DNA of 42,270 nucleotides, taken from the IMG/VR virus record IMGVR_UViG_3300036760_000065, positions 1 through 42,270 of that record; one strand, given 5' to 3'. Within the stretch, counting starts at the first letter, position 1. Every line of letters begins with the position of its first letter. Under the pieces are notes generated by a model that worked only from the letters and a program-made list of their open reading frames with translations, made no database searches and was not told where the DNA came from. The DNA comes from a virus. Of this stretch, positions 27,698-35,275 are shown in pieces. A program made the translations under genes and the position numbers.

Positions 27698-27795
27698 CGG
27701 AAGGGCGGGGATTGAAAGCCGAAGCCACTCAATATTACTATTGAGTTACCCGCCCATTCCGTGAAGGAGGATGATGCCTGCCTTTTCAGGCAGGC
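27698..27795 (-). ncRNA. Folded leader between two virion genes
   Basis: Intergenic helices: GGGCGGG 27703-27709 with CCCGCCC 27749-27755, extended by CGGAA 27698-27702 with TTCCG 27757-27761 (one bulged base); inside, ACTCAAT 27727-27733 with ATTGAGT 27740-27746; and a separate hairpin GCCTGCC 27776-27782 with GGCAGGC 27789-27795, at the stop of the upstream gene. On the minus strand the set precedes the gene at 27672. No T-run follows the last hairpin, so it is not a clear terminator. Confidence 0.55.
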
Positions 27796-28175
27796 TACTC
27801 AATCTCCACAAACTTCTCAAGAGCCATCAAAATAGATGGCTCAATCTGTAATGGTTTCCCGTCAATCTCTATAGGGAGTTTAATCTTTTCAAAAACTAAT
27901 TCAGTTTCCTGTGCCATAAGCTCATTGAAGTCTGATACGAATTTGGGGTAGCCTTCGTCTTCGGGGTTGACCGATAATTGTCCCCTCTTTTCCAAATTTT
28001 CCTTGCCATACTTACGCACTAAACCATTCCGAACATCCTCAATTACTTTTAGTTGCTCATTTAGTTTGTTGGCAAGTTTGGCTATCTGAAAACTGGTCTT
28101 GACTGGTAGTTGCATTCCCAAAAGTTTCAGTAAGGGTTCTCTCACTACAAAGATTTCGCCATTAGTTAGTTTCAT
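27795..28175 (-). CDS. Conserved-type phage protein, assembly-related
   Basis: 126 residues from ATG 28175 (AAGGAGAG upstream; ATG 28178 is one codon earlier). LTNGEIFVVREPLLKLLGMQLPVKTSFQIAKLANKLNEQLKVIEDVRNGLVRKYGKEN is a pattern common in phage genes between head and tail modules. No established function; a scaffold or chaperone is plausible. Confidence 0.6.
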   Translation of the reverse strand: MKLTNGEIFVVREPLLKLLGMQLPVKTSFQIAKLANKLNEQLKVIEDVRNGLVRKYGKENLEKRGQLSVNPEDEGYPKFVSDFNELMAQETELVFEKIKLPIEIDGKPLQIEPSILMALEKFVEIE

Positions 28176-28193
28176 CATCTCTCCTTATTTATT

Positions 28194-28805
28194 TTAGCTA
28201 CAAGCCGTTACAATTCCGCCAACTACAGTTATTGAGGTTACAGCACCTGGCCCATAGTTGACTGCATTAGCTACTAATGTTCCGCCAGATAAGGTTAGAG
28301 TATTGGCAGTGTGGGTCAAGACTACATCACCATTGTTAAAATCTATAACTGCACCACTAGCCAAAAACAGGTCAGACCACATGAGCGTGCCCGTACCGAG
28401 GGCAGCACCATCAGCGGCATCAGGTTGGCATACCGTTCCGACTGAAACGACTTCACCAACAAACAGCCCCTTAGCAATACCAACACCGCCTGATACTATT
28501 AACGCACCAGTAGCAGTAGTGGTTGAAGCGGTAGCATCGGTAATGGAGAATGGTTTATTGGTTGTTGCCGTAATTCCCACTAACGTAAGAGTCGCAGCCC
28601 CACAGTCTATGATTGCCGACAATGAACCAGTTCCGTAATACTGAAAGTCAACATCCTGAGCAGTATTGCCTATCTTGACCGCAGTCGTGCCGATAGTTAA
28701 AACATCACCCGTAGTGGTTCTACCATAAGCCTTCTCATAAAAGACTAGGTTGCCACTAGCGAATTTAGAATTGATTTGAAAAGTTCCTACACCTTGTGTT
28801 CCCAT
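28194..28805 (-). CDS. Virion surface / fibre-like protein
   Basis: 203 residues, ATG 28805 behind AAGGAGGT. Low-charge repeat-like strands: IGTTAVKIGNTAQDVDFQYYG, TGALIVSGGVGIAKGLFVGEVVSVG, LTHTANTLTLSGGTL. The GALIVSGGVGIAKGLFVG motif is common in fibre or decoration proteins. Its start is mimicked by the LAGLIDADG gene just upstream. Confidence 0.75.
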   Translation of the reverse strand: MGTQGVGTFQINSKFASGNLVFYEKAYGRTTTGDVLTIGTTAVKIGNTAQDVDFQYYGTGSLSAIIDCGAATLTLVGITATTNKPFSITDATASTTTATGALIVSGGVGIAKGLFVGEVVSVGTVCQPDAADGAALGTGTLMWSDLFLASGAVIDFNNGDVVLTHTANTLTLSGGTLVANAVNYGPGAVTSITVVGGIVTACS

Positions 28806-28821
28806 TTAATACCTCCTTGAG

Positions 28822-29244
28822 CTATAAGCCCCTTTGGTTCATTTTGTGCATCAATGATTTATCTATATCGTCCAACATTCTTATTTCTGGGGTTAATCTT
28901 TTCGCCCTTCCCTTTCTAATTCGGCGTTTCTGGAAACTTATAGCTAATTCAGCTTGTGGTCTTTTAATTTGAAGATATGGCAGTATTAACTGTAAAAACT
29001 CACTTGCCTTTTTAGAATCAACCGCCCAATTCCATATTGGTTTGCTCCTAAGATTCCCCCACGAATGTTTTGAATAAACTAAACAGCCACCAAAATTCAT
29101 CTTCAGGAACTTTACTAGCCATTCATTGGTATTTTTAACTGATACCCTCACAAGGTTGGTGGAATGTATCATTATACATCCCTCACCGTCTATTATCCCT
29201 GCGATATAGGCTAGTAATAGTTTACCGCTTAAACCTTGTGCCAA
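28822..29244 (-). CDS. LAGLIDADG homing endonuclease (TTG start)
   Basis: 140 residues with one LAGLIDADG motif (LLAYIAGIIDGEGCIMI, about 9-25), FLKMNFGGCLVYSK and SKKASEFLQLILPYLQIKRPQAELAISF following as in the other copies. Starts with TTG 29244, AGAGG seven bases upstream. The first residues MAQGLSG copy the start of the gene it precedes (MGTQGVGT). Inserted between a zinc-ribbon gene and a virion gene. Confidence 0.88.
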   Translation of the reverse strand: MAQGLSGKLLLAYIAGIIDGEGCIMIHSTNLVRVSVKNTNEWLVKFLKMNFGGCLVYSKHSWGNLRSKPIWNWAVDSKKASEFLQLILPYLQIKRPQAELAISFQKRRIRKGRAKRLTPEIRMLDDIDKSLMHKMNQRGL

Positions 29245-29306
29245 ATTAAACCTCTAAGGTTCAAGATTATTCCAAGTAGCGCAAGCGCATAAATATTTGC
29301 CCTCCG

Positions 29307-29507
29307 CTATTTATTGATTGGTTTCACCCATCCACATTGACATCTGACTGATAACATTACACGCCCACATCTAGGACATTTACTGCTATCATTCCTTATC
29401 ATCCTGTCAATAGGTGGTTTAGTATATGCTTTCTCCTCCATATCGGGAGGAGGAAGAGGGGTTTTGACGCCCCTCTTCCGTCTTTTGTCTCGTTTCAGGA
29501 TTGTCAA
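29307..29507 (-). CDS. Zinc-ribbon protein, 66 aa
   Basis: Basic N-terminus (LKRDKRRKRGVKTPLPPPDME) followed by KCPRCGRVMLSVRCQCGW, a CxxC...CxC zinc site. Sits between a decoration-like gene and an endonuclease gene. Could bind nucleic acid. Unknown family. Confidence 0.6.
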   Translation of the reverse strand: MTILKRDKRRKRGVKTPLPPPDMEEKAYTKPPIDRMIRNDSSKCPRCGRVMLSVRCQCGWVKPINK

Positions 29508-29514
29508 TTTACTC

Positions 29515-29994
29515 CTAAGTTAATGCTGAAGCGTTAGTTTCCTTCGGATACTTTGGCCAGCACAAGGCTACAATGCCCATAAACACATCAGCAGTGGCAT
29601 TGTCGGTAACAGTCAAGCCAACATAGGGTTTAGAAGCGGTAGTCAAGTCTGACGAATCTACATCAATTACTAGCACCATATTTTCGTGTGTGCCGTCTAA
29701 TGTGGTGAAACCAGATGTAGTCAGAGCAGTAACCGCTCCCATAGTATCCGTGCCAGCAGCAGCTGTTAACCGATACCGTGCAGCGATAGCGGTTGAATTA
29801 GAACCAGCCGTTACCGCCGATTGGGTTACTGTAATTACAAAAGAATCACCCGCAATCGCCCCCAGATTAACAATGAATTCCACTTTGTCGTATATCTTCA
29901 TATTTATATGAGGAGCTACGAAAGTGGATGTTAGTTGAGCAGGTGCGGTGATTGGCACGATATGTATATTCTGTGCAACATTCATTTTACCCAT
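29515..29994 (-). CDS. Head decoration-like structural protein
   Basis: 159 residues directly after the capsid gene, ATG 29994 behind TTTGGAGGTTAAAATAA, the same leader as capsid. Beta-rich and Thr/Ala-rich (DKVEFIVNLGAIAGDSFVITVTQSAV, AAARYRLTAAAGTDTMG-like). The position suggests a head decoration or stabilising protein. Confidence 0.7.
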   Translation of the reverse strand: MGKMNVAQNIHIVPITAPAQLTSTFVAPHINMKIYDKVEFIVNLGAIAGDSFVITVTQSAVTAGSNSTAIAARYRLTAAAGTDTMGAVTALTTSGFTTLDGTHENMVLVIDVDSSDLTTASKPYVGLTVTDNATADVFMGIVALCWPKYPKETNASALT

Positions 29995-30023
29995 TTATTT
30001 TAACCTCCAAAGTTATTTGTTTA

Positions 30024-30057
30024 TTAAGGGGGAGTTATTAAACAAACTCCCCCTTAA
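30024..30057. terminator. Strong intergenic hairpin after the capsid gene
   Basis: Thirteen-base perfect inverted repeat: 30024-30036 and 30045-30057, loop of eight, G/C core of five. It lies between the capsid stop and the next leader. There is no uninterrupted T-run on the minus strand, so it may be a weak terminator or an mRNA stabiliser. Confidence 0.6.
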
Positions 30058-30063
30058 GTTTAT

Positions 30064-31263
30064 TTAGGTTCTGGTCGAGTTAAGGACTACAAAAGGAGAC
30101 TGGTAAGAAGTGCTACCCTTATATGGGGTTAGATAGGTAGCCCACATTGGTTGACCATCGCAGCGATAGACAAATCGAAATGCTGTTTCATCTGTCGTAA
30201 ATAACACATGAATAGACGAAGCTGACTGCACCCCGCCCTTGTCAATCATTATATACTGTGATAGGTCGGCAAGGATTATGTCTCCAGCCGTGCCAAGTGT
30301 AGCTGCCTGCTCGCAAGGAATCATTGGTCTGCCCTTCAAGGTAGCATAAGGAGAATTAGACAAGCCACCGACAGGCATATAAGCAGGAACGCCCCCAGTG
30401 CCCACAGCATAAGCCATTTTTGCTAGTTCGGATTCTATATTCTGGTTGTAAAGCCAAACATAGTTAGCCGACCTTGGCCCAAATCTGCTCATCCACATCT
30501 TGTCTATATTCTCAGCCACGATAGTTGAAGCGCCCTGTCCTGTCTCAGCCGTTACTGTTACTAGACAAGGAGAGTTTAGAATACCAAGAGGTTTGCCAGC
30601 ACCATCACCATTGATTATGGCATCGGCAATCTTGAAGTCAAACTCGTTGGCAAACGCTTGCCCAATCCACGCCTCTAATGCCGAAACATCCTGTAAAAGT
30701 TCATCCGTGCAATAAGTAAGCCCAATGAGTTTTTTCAACTCTAAACTAATTTGAGCAAAGCGGGGATAGGTTGGGGTTTTAGTCCCACCTTCAGCAGCCC
30801 AATAAGCCAGAATACCACCAGACCGAGAGCCGTCAGCCCTACTAGAATCAGCGACGGCAGGAATCTTGATAGCATTTGAATTAGAGCTAATTGGGATTTT
30901 AGTAACCCGACTCACTATATCGCTGGTAGCAAAGGTCTTCTCAATTAGTTCTGTGGCAAAGTCTGTCTGCACAAGGAATCCGCCCTCGGCAGGAATCCCC
31001 TCTTCCAAACCCGTTGGAGCCTTGAGCCGTGCATCCATAACCCGACCACCAGATATAGCAAAGTTCTTAACTGCCATAAGTTGCTGCCCAAGTGATTCAA
31101 AGGGTTGGTCACCGGCATCTTTAATGACCTCAACCGAAGGAGTAAACCGCTTCACAATTTGTTTAGCTAGTTCTTCCTCTACCTGTTTCTGGACTCTAAC
31201 ATCTACAATCTCTTGTATATCTTTGTCCAGTTCCTTCTTCTGTTCCTCTGTTAAAATAGGCAT
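30064..31263 (-). CDS. Major capsid protein, HK97 fold
   Basis: 399 residues. The N-terminal ~65 residues are helical and charged (EEQKKELDKDIQEIVDVRVQKQVEEELAKQI), like the HK97 delta domain. Then GLEEGIPAEGGFLVQTDFATELIEKTF marks the start of the mature capsid fold, with GTKTPTYPRFAQISLELKKLIGLTYCTDELLQD (E-loop and P-domain region) and NGDGAGKPLGILNSP. Forms the icosahedral head after removal of the N-terminus by the upstream protease. Leader TTTTGGAGGTTAAATAA is strong. Confidence 0.96.
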   Translation of the reverse strand: MPILTEEQKKELDKDIQEIVDVRVQKQVEEELAKQIVKRFTPSVEVIKDAGDQPFESLGQQLMAVKNFAISGGRVMDARLKAPTGLEEGIPAEGGFLVQTDFATELIEKTFATSDIVSRVTKIPISSNSNAIKIPAVADSSRADGSRSGGILAYWAAEGGTKTPTYPRFAQISLELKKLIGLTYCTDELLQDVSALEAWIGQAFANEFDFKIADAIINGDGAGKPLGILNSPCLVTVTAETGQGASTIVAENIDKMWMSRFGPRSANYVWLYNQNIESELAKMAYAVGTGGVPAYMPVGGLSNSPYATLKGRPMIPCEQAATLGTAGDIILADLSQYIMIDKGGVQSASSIHVLFTTDETAFRFVYRCDGQPMWATYLTPYKGSTSYQSPFVVLNSTRT

Positions 31264-31285
31264 TTATTTAACCTCCAAAATTATT

Positions 31286-31336
31286 TTTGCTCAATAAAAA
31301 AGCCTCCCAGACGGAGGCTCTAAACTTCTGAGCAAA
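31286..31336 (-). terminator. Intrinsic terminator before the capsid gene
   Basis: AGCCTCC 31301-31307 pairs with GGAGGCT 31313-31319, followed on the minus strand by five T. An outer pair, TTTGCTCA 31286-31293 with TGAGCAAA 31329-31336, can extend the structure. It lies between the scaffold-like gene and capsid, so it should lower read-through into capsid, unless capsid has its own promoter or antitermination applies. Confidence 0.75.
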
Positions 31337-31342
31337 CTCAGT

Positions 31343-32299
31343 TTATTTGCTCGCTATCCTTTTAATAGCTTCTTGTATATCTTGCGTAGTAAGTGTTTCC
31401 TTTTCGGGCCTCACTTCTTCAATTGGCACAGCTTTTAAGCCTGCTAATTTCAAAACTTCAGCCACTATCGTCTCAGGTATGTCGCCACCTGTTAAGCGCA
31501 ATACTTCTTCCACTAACCGCCATACATCCTTCTTAACATCATCATTCATTCCTTCGGTATCTATAAGTCTTATGAGATAATCAAGTTCATCTAAGATTTC
31601 TCCTTGGGATACGCTTTTATTCCAGGGCGGTTCTCCTTTATCAAAGTCCTTATAGTGCTTGGCAATATGGGTTTTAGCTCCAGCTATAGATGCTTCCGGC
31701 GCATCCACTCCACCCCTAGCCCCCATTAAAACGGCAGCACAATTAGCAACTGCTCGCCAGACACATGAATGTTCACCCCCCGCCCGATGGTGGGGCAGTT
31801 TGTAGCTAGTTTTGTTTTCAGGGTCGCCCTCTACAATGGCACACATAATTTTGAGGTCATTAACTTCAGCATTTCTGACTTCTTTGCCTGCATCCCATTC
31901 ACCCGATTCATCAAGGGGAGTCCGTTTATATAGGATTGCTCCCTTTATTTCTTCATTATTCAAATCTTTAACAATATAACTATCGGGCTCACGGGGTTCG
32001 TAAACTTCTACAATCTCAAATCCCTTACTATGGTCTTCTACCCACTTTTGAGCTTTAGCCATTGTCCAGCCCTTATCTTTGGCGAATAAATACGTCATTA
32101 CAACTTTACAAGTCCCACAATAGATAGCCTTGATACCTTCTTTTGCTGATATTTCTATGGTGCGGATACGGTGTCCTTCATGATTGCCCCTATCCACTGG
32201 AATCCGTATGTAGGAATCGGTTTCTTCGGGTTTTAAAACTAATTCCAGTTCTTGCTTCCTTTTCAATAATTCTGTTGTGGTCATATTTTTTATATCCAC
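31343..32299 (-). CDS. Scaffold-like virion assembly protein
   Basis: 318 residues from GTG 32299. YCGTCKVVMTYLFAKDKGWTMAKAQKWVEDHSK (about 57-92) is a segment seen in phage protease/scaffold neighbours. The middle has EHSCVWRAVANCAAVLMGARGGV...THIAKHYKD (about 175-215), also common in such proteins. The C-terminal 90 residues are charged helices typical of scaffolds. Lies between prohead protease and capsid, the usual place for a scaffold. Could be a protease extension split off by the LAGLIDADG gene. Confidence 0.65.
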   Translation of the reverse strand: MDIKNMTTTELLKRKQELELVLKPEETDSYIRIPVDRGNHEGHRIRTIEISAKEGIKAIYCGTCKVVMTYLFAKDKGWTMAKAQKWVEDHSKGFEIVEVYEPREPDSYIVKDLNNEEIKGAILYKRTPLDESGEWDAGKEVRNAEVNDLKIMCAIVEGDPENKTSYKLPHHRAGGEHSCVWRAVANCAAVLMGARGGVDAPEASIAGAKTHIAKHYKDFDKGEPPWNKSVSQGEILDELDYLIRLIDTEGMNDDVKKDVWRLVEEVLRLTGGDIPETIVAEVLKLAGLKAVPIEEVRPEKETLTTQDIQEAIKRIASK

Positions 32300-32733
32300 T
32301 ATGCCACCCCCGATTTATTCTTTAGCCCTTGCATTAATATTCTTTGTGCTTCCTCTACTGCCCATTCTTCTTCAGTTTTAAAACACCGCCCGCCATTCCT
32401 TTTGGCATTTTGAAATTTGATGGCTAATTCTGCTTCGCCCTTTTTAATTGTTAAATAGGGCAAAATGCGCATCAAAAAAGCCCTTGCCTTTCTAGCCGAA
32501 ATATGCCATTCCCAAGTAGGTTTGTGTTTAGGGTTTTTATGCTGATAAAGATAAATAGAACCACCAAAACAAAAGCGGAATAAGGCGGGGAGATATTCAT
32601 TCGCCATACTTACAGCACATTCTAAATGATAACCCGGATGATGCCTTCCCTCTCTGGGCATTGCTTTTGAAATACAAATACAACCTTCACCATCAAATAC
32701 TCCAGCCATATATGCCAAATCAATCTTTTTCAT
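32299..32733 (-). CDS. LAGLIDADG homing endonuclease
   Basis: 144 residues, single motif LAYMAGVFDGEGCICI (6-21). The strands and helix ARKARAFLMRILPYLTIKKGEAELAIKFQ and the end EEEWAVEEAQRILMQGL are shared closely with the copy at 38070. Inserted between protease and scaffold-like genes with minimal disturbance: its ATG overlaps the protease stop (ATGA) and its TAG overlaps the next GTG (TAGTG). Expression is probably by translational coupling. Confidence 0.9.
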   Translation of the reverse strand: MKKIDLAYMAGVFDGEGCICISKAMPREGRHHPGYHLECAVSMANEYLPALFRFCFGGSIYLYQHKNPKHKPTWEWHISARKARAFLMRILPYLTIKKGEAELAIKFQNAKRNGGRCFKTEEEWAVEEAQRILMQGLKNKSGVA

Positions 32734-33314
32734 AATTCGCCCCGCTTATGCAATTCTGCTATTACGGCATTATATTCTGTTTCTAGGACTTCTTTCGTTT
32801 CTGGCTCGGCGATAACCTCAAATTCCTTAGTAGTAATCACGCCAGCATCAACCGCTTCCCTGATAGCGTTGGGGTTAGAGGGAATAGGAACAATGGAAAT
32901 TTCCAAAAGCTCTTGTTTCTTATAAAGTTTTCTAGGAGCCTTTTCGCCATCACCATCTTCCCATTCTCTGGGAATAAACCCCACAGACTCAGCTTTTAGA
33001 AACCCAGTATCAACAAGGCGGTGAATTATATCGGCAAATTCGTAAGTTCCTTCTGGCGGGAATTCCACGTGATTTTTAAGGTGTCCATCTTTTGATGCCC
33101 ATATTCTAGGCGCTCTTCCAATTGGGGGCTGATTATAATTGTGTCCATACATCACGACTGGATTTTTCTTAAAGTTTTTCAAGTCCCAGCCAGTTATATC
33201 AATCGCCTCGCCATCTCTATCCATTTCAGAAGTTGACGCTACGAATTCGTAGATATTGTCATCAACCTTTTTGACCTCACAATCTAGCGTTTTCCTAACA
33301 AGATTTTCTGCCAT
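32730..33314 (-). CDS. HK97-type prohead serine protease
   Basis: 194 residues from ATG 33314 (AGGAGG upstream; a longer frame starts at 33350). The fold is shown by NIYEFVASTSEMDRDGEAIDITGWDLKNFKKNPVVMYGHNY (His58), FLKAESVGFIPREW (Ser110) and LLEISIVPIPSNPNA. It cleaves capsid and scaffold during head maturation. Lies between portal and capsid genes as usual. Confidence 0.95.
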   Translation of the reverse strand: MAENLVRKTLDCEVKKVDDNIYEFVASTSEMDRDGEAIDITGWDLKNFKKNPVVMYGHNYNQPPIGRAPRIWASKDGHLKNHVEFPPEGTYEFADIIHRLVDTGFLKAESVGFIPREWEDGDGEKAPRKLYKKQELLEISIVPIPSNPNAIREAVDAGVITTKEFEVIAEPETKEVLETEYNAVIAELHKRGEL

Positions 33315-33325
33315 AAACTGACCTC

Positions 33326-35275
33326 CTATATCACGGCTTGCCATACACACCTACAGAAAGGATGGACTGGTATTATGCCGTGAGACTCTTTTGTATTATA
33401 TTCCCCAATCAATGCCTGACACTCATCGCAGGCATCTGGCGCAGGGTAAAATTCCGATTTCTCAATTCCATATTCCTCATATCTATGTAAAGCACCTTCG
33501 TTATTAGCAGCGATGGTTTCTGTTCTTGCTATCATCTCCGCCCTTCTCTGCTCATTATCGCTAAAGTATCCCTCAATGCGATTAGTTAATTTCTTTATAC
33601 TTTCGCCCTCGGCAAATCCTTCGGCTAACGCTGCTCGCAATTCCTTCAAAGTGGTTTCATTCAGATTTTTAGCCAGTAGTAATGAGCGAGCCTTAATCCA
33701 GCCGAGTGCAAATTGGTCAAGCTGTTTAATTGCCTTCGTATCAAGGGCATCCTCGTATCCCGAAGTATAGACTAATTCAATTACAGGATTAAAGGCGTTA
33801 GCGGTTTTATCAAAAGTCTCATCAGAGATAAATATACTCTCGTCTAAATTCTTTGTCTCTTTAAGGCGTTTAATAGTTTCTGTTTTTTGCTCATTAAATA
33901 AAGTGGTAAAAGTTTTCTTAAATAATTCCTCTTGCCGTGCCGTCTTTTGGGCGTAGGCTTCCCATCGTATTTTCTTCTGATCTAGGGTTAGTGATTTATG
34001 TTTTGCGCTATCAATGTCACTCTTGAGACTATTATCACCGCATAAAACATAAGATTTGGGCATTTCACCAGTTGGTGGAATTGGCTTGCCCTTAATCGGA
34101 GTAGGTATTAAATTAAGTGGCACAAGCAAAACCTCACCAGCACCATTCGGTAACTTATCAAGCCCCCTTAATTGACGGGCTTCGTCTATGGTTAAATACC
34201 CTGCCCTCATACCGCTTTCAGCCAAAAGCATCTTTTGTTCTATGGTCTCTGGCACAACCTCATCATAATCAAGTTCTAGGTTTTCTGATTTTCTGAATAA
34301 AGGTATCAACTGCTCGTTGAGTTTATTTTTTATACGGTTAAGTCTGGGTTTTACAACATCAGCCTTAAAGGTATATTCCCCTGCCTCGGCATTGGCTCGA
34401 TTCACATCTTCTGTTATGCCCATTACAGACCGTGGCATACCAAAAGCACCGAGTATATTATCTCGGTTCATCTTGCGAAGGTTGGCAAAGTCCATATCCT
34501 TTTGAGTGATGCCGATTTGCTTAATTTCTTTTATCCCCTCTACTAATGCTGCTTGATGCGCCTTGCTAATACCCTGATATCTTTCTTTATATTTTGTGCG
34601 GAATTCATCACGTTGCTCTTTGGAAAAATTGCCCTCTGGAATAAAGAATAAATCGGGTCTAGCCGAGTTGTGGAAAAATATCCTATTCCAAAGTCCTGCA
34701 TCTTGCTCGGTGTCAAGGTCAACTGCTAATGCTTGTGTCGCCCCCAGCCCCCTATATTGATTCAGAGGATTAGGAAGTTTGAAATGTATAACCTCTCTGG
34801 TTTCAAGGGGCGTCTTGTTTTTGCCAATTTGATAGACATAACCAGCTATGAATTTATCCTTTGAGGGGATGACTGACATTTTGGACGGAGATGGTATCCA
34901 GATTTCCGCAGGCTCCTTTAATCTGTTAAAGTTCAATACCCAGAAACACTCGCCAACAAGGTCAATATATATCTGGGTCAGTTCTATAAACTCCGCCCCC
35001 GTCATAAAGGGATTAACATAATCAAGCAACTTTAAAATAGGATGGGAGCTAACCGCAGAACGTCCACTCCGCTCATCGCCTTTATATAATCTCCATTTAA
35101 CATCACTTACCCCAACAGCGATTTTAGAGACTACGGCAAAAAGCCACCCGATTTCTCCATAGGCTTTTAGAAAACCCTCGGCAGTCCGTTCTGGGGGGAT
35201 ACTCCCGCCGTAGTTCAAAACATAGGAAAAGTTGGGCTGTTTCCCTCTAATTCTATCCCAAAAACTCATAGCCAC
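33326..35275 (-). CDS. Portal protein fused to MuF-like domain
   Basis: 649 residues. Residues 1-370 are an HK97-family portal: EGFLKAYGEIGWLFAVVSKIA, GAEFIELTQIYIDLVGECFW, PNPLNQYRGLGATQALAVDLDTEQDAGLW, then NRANAEAGEYTF. The C-terminus is MuF-like: EQRRAEMIARTETIAANNEGALHRYEEYGI, CDECQALIGEYNTKES, HPFCRCVW. The portal is the DNA entry ring; MuF proteins help head assembly. The two are usually separate genes, so this is a fusion. Stop overlaps nothing; start overlaps terL by ten bases. Confidence 0.93.
   Translation of the reverse strand: MAMSFWDRIRGKQPNFSYVLNYGGSIPPERTAEGFLKAYGEIGWLFAVVSKIAVGVSDVKWRLYKGDERSGRSAVSSHPILKLLDYVNPFMTGAEFIELTQIYIDLVGECFWVLNFNRLKEPAEIWIPSPSKMSVIPSKDKFIAGYVYQIGKNKTPLETREVIHFKLPNPLNQYRGLGATQALAVDLDTEQDAGLWNRIFFHNSARPDLFFIPEGNFSKEQRDEFRTKYKERYQGISKAHQAALVEGIKEIKQIGITQKDMDFANLRKMNRDNILGAFGMPRSVMGITEDVNRANAEAGEYTFKADVVKPRLNRIKNKLNEQLIPLFRKSENLELDYDEVVPETIEQKMLLAESGMRAGYLTIDEARQLRGLDKLPNGAGEVLLVPLNLIPTPIKGKPIPPTGEMPKSYVLCGDNSLKSDIDSAKHKSLTLDQKKIRWEAYAQKTARQEELFKKTFTTLFNEQKTETIKRLKETKNLDESIFISDETFDKTANAFNPVIELVYTSGYEDALDTKAIKQLDQFALGWIKARSLLLAKNLNETTLKELRAALAEGFAEGESIKKLTNRIEGYFSDNEQRRAEMIARTETIAANNEGALHRYEEYGIEKSEFYPAPDACDECQALIGEYNTKESHGIIPVHPFCRCVWQAVI

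Noticed and set aside
30866-31297. 143-codon rightward open frame
   Set aside because: Antisense to the capsid gene; composition (SSSTCFWTLTSTISCISLSSS) is not protein-like.
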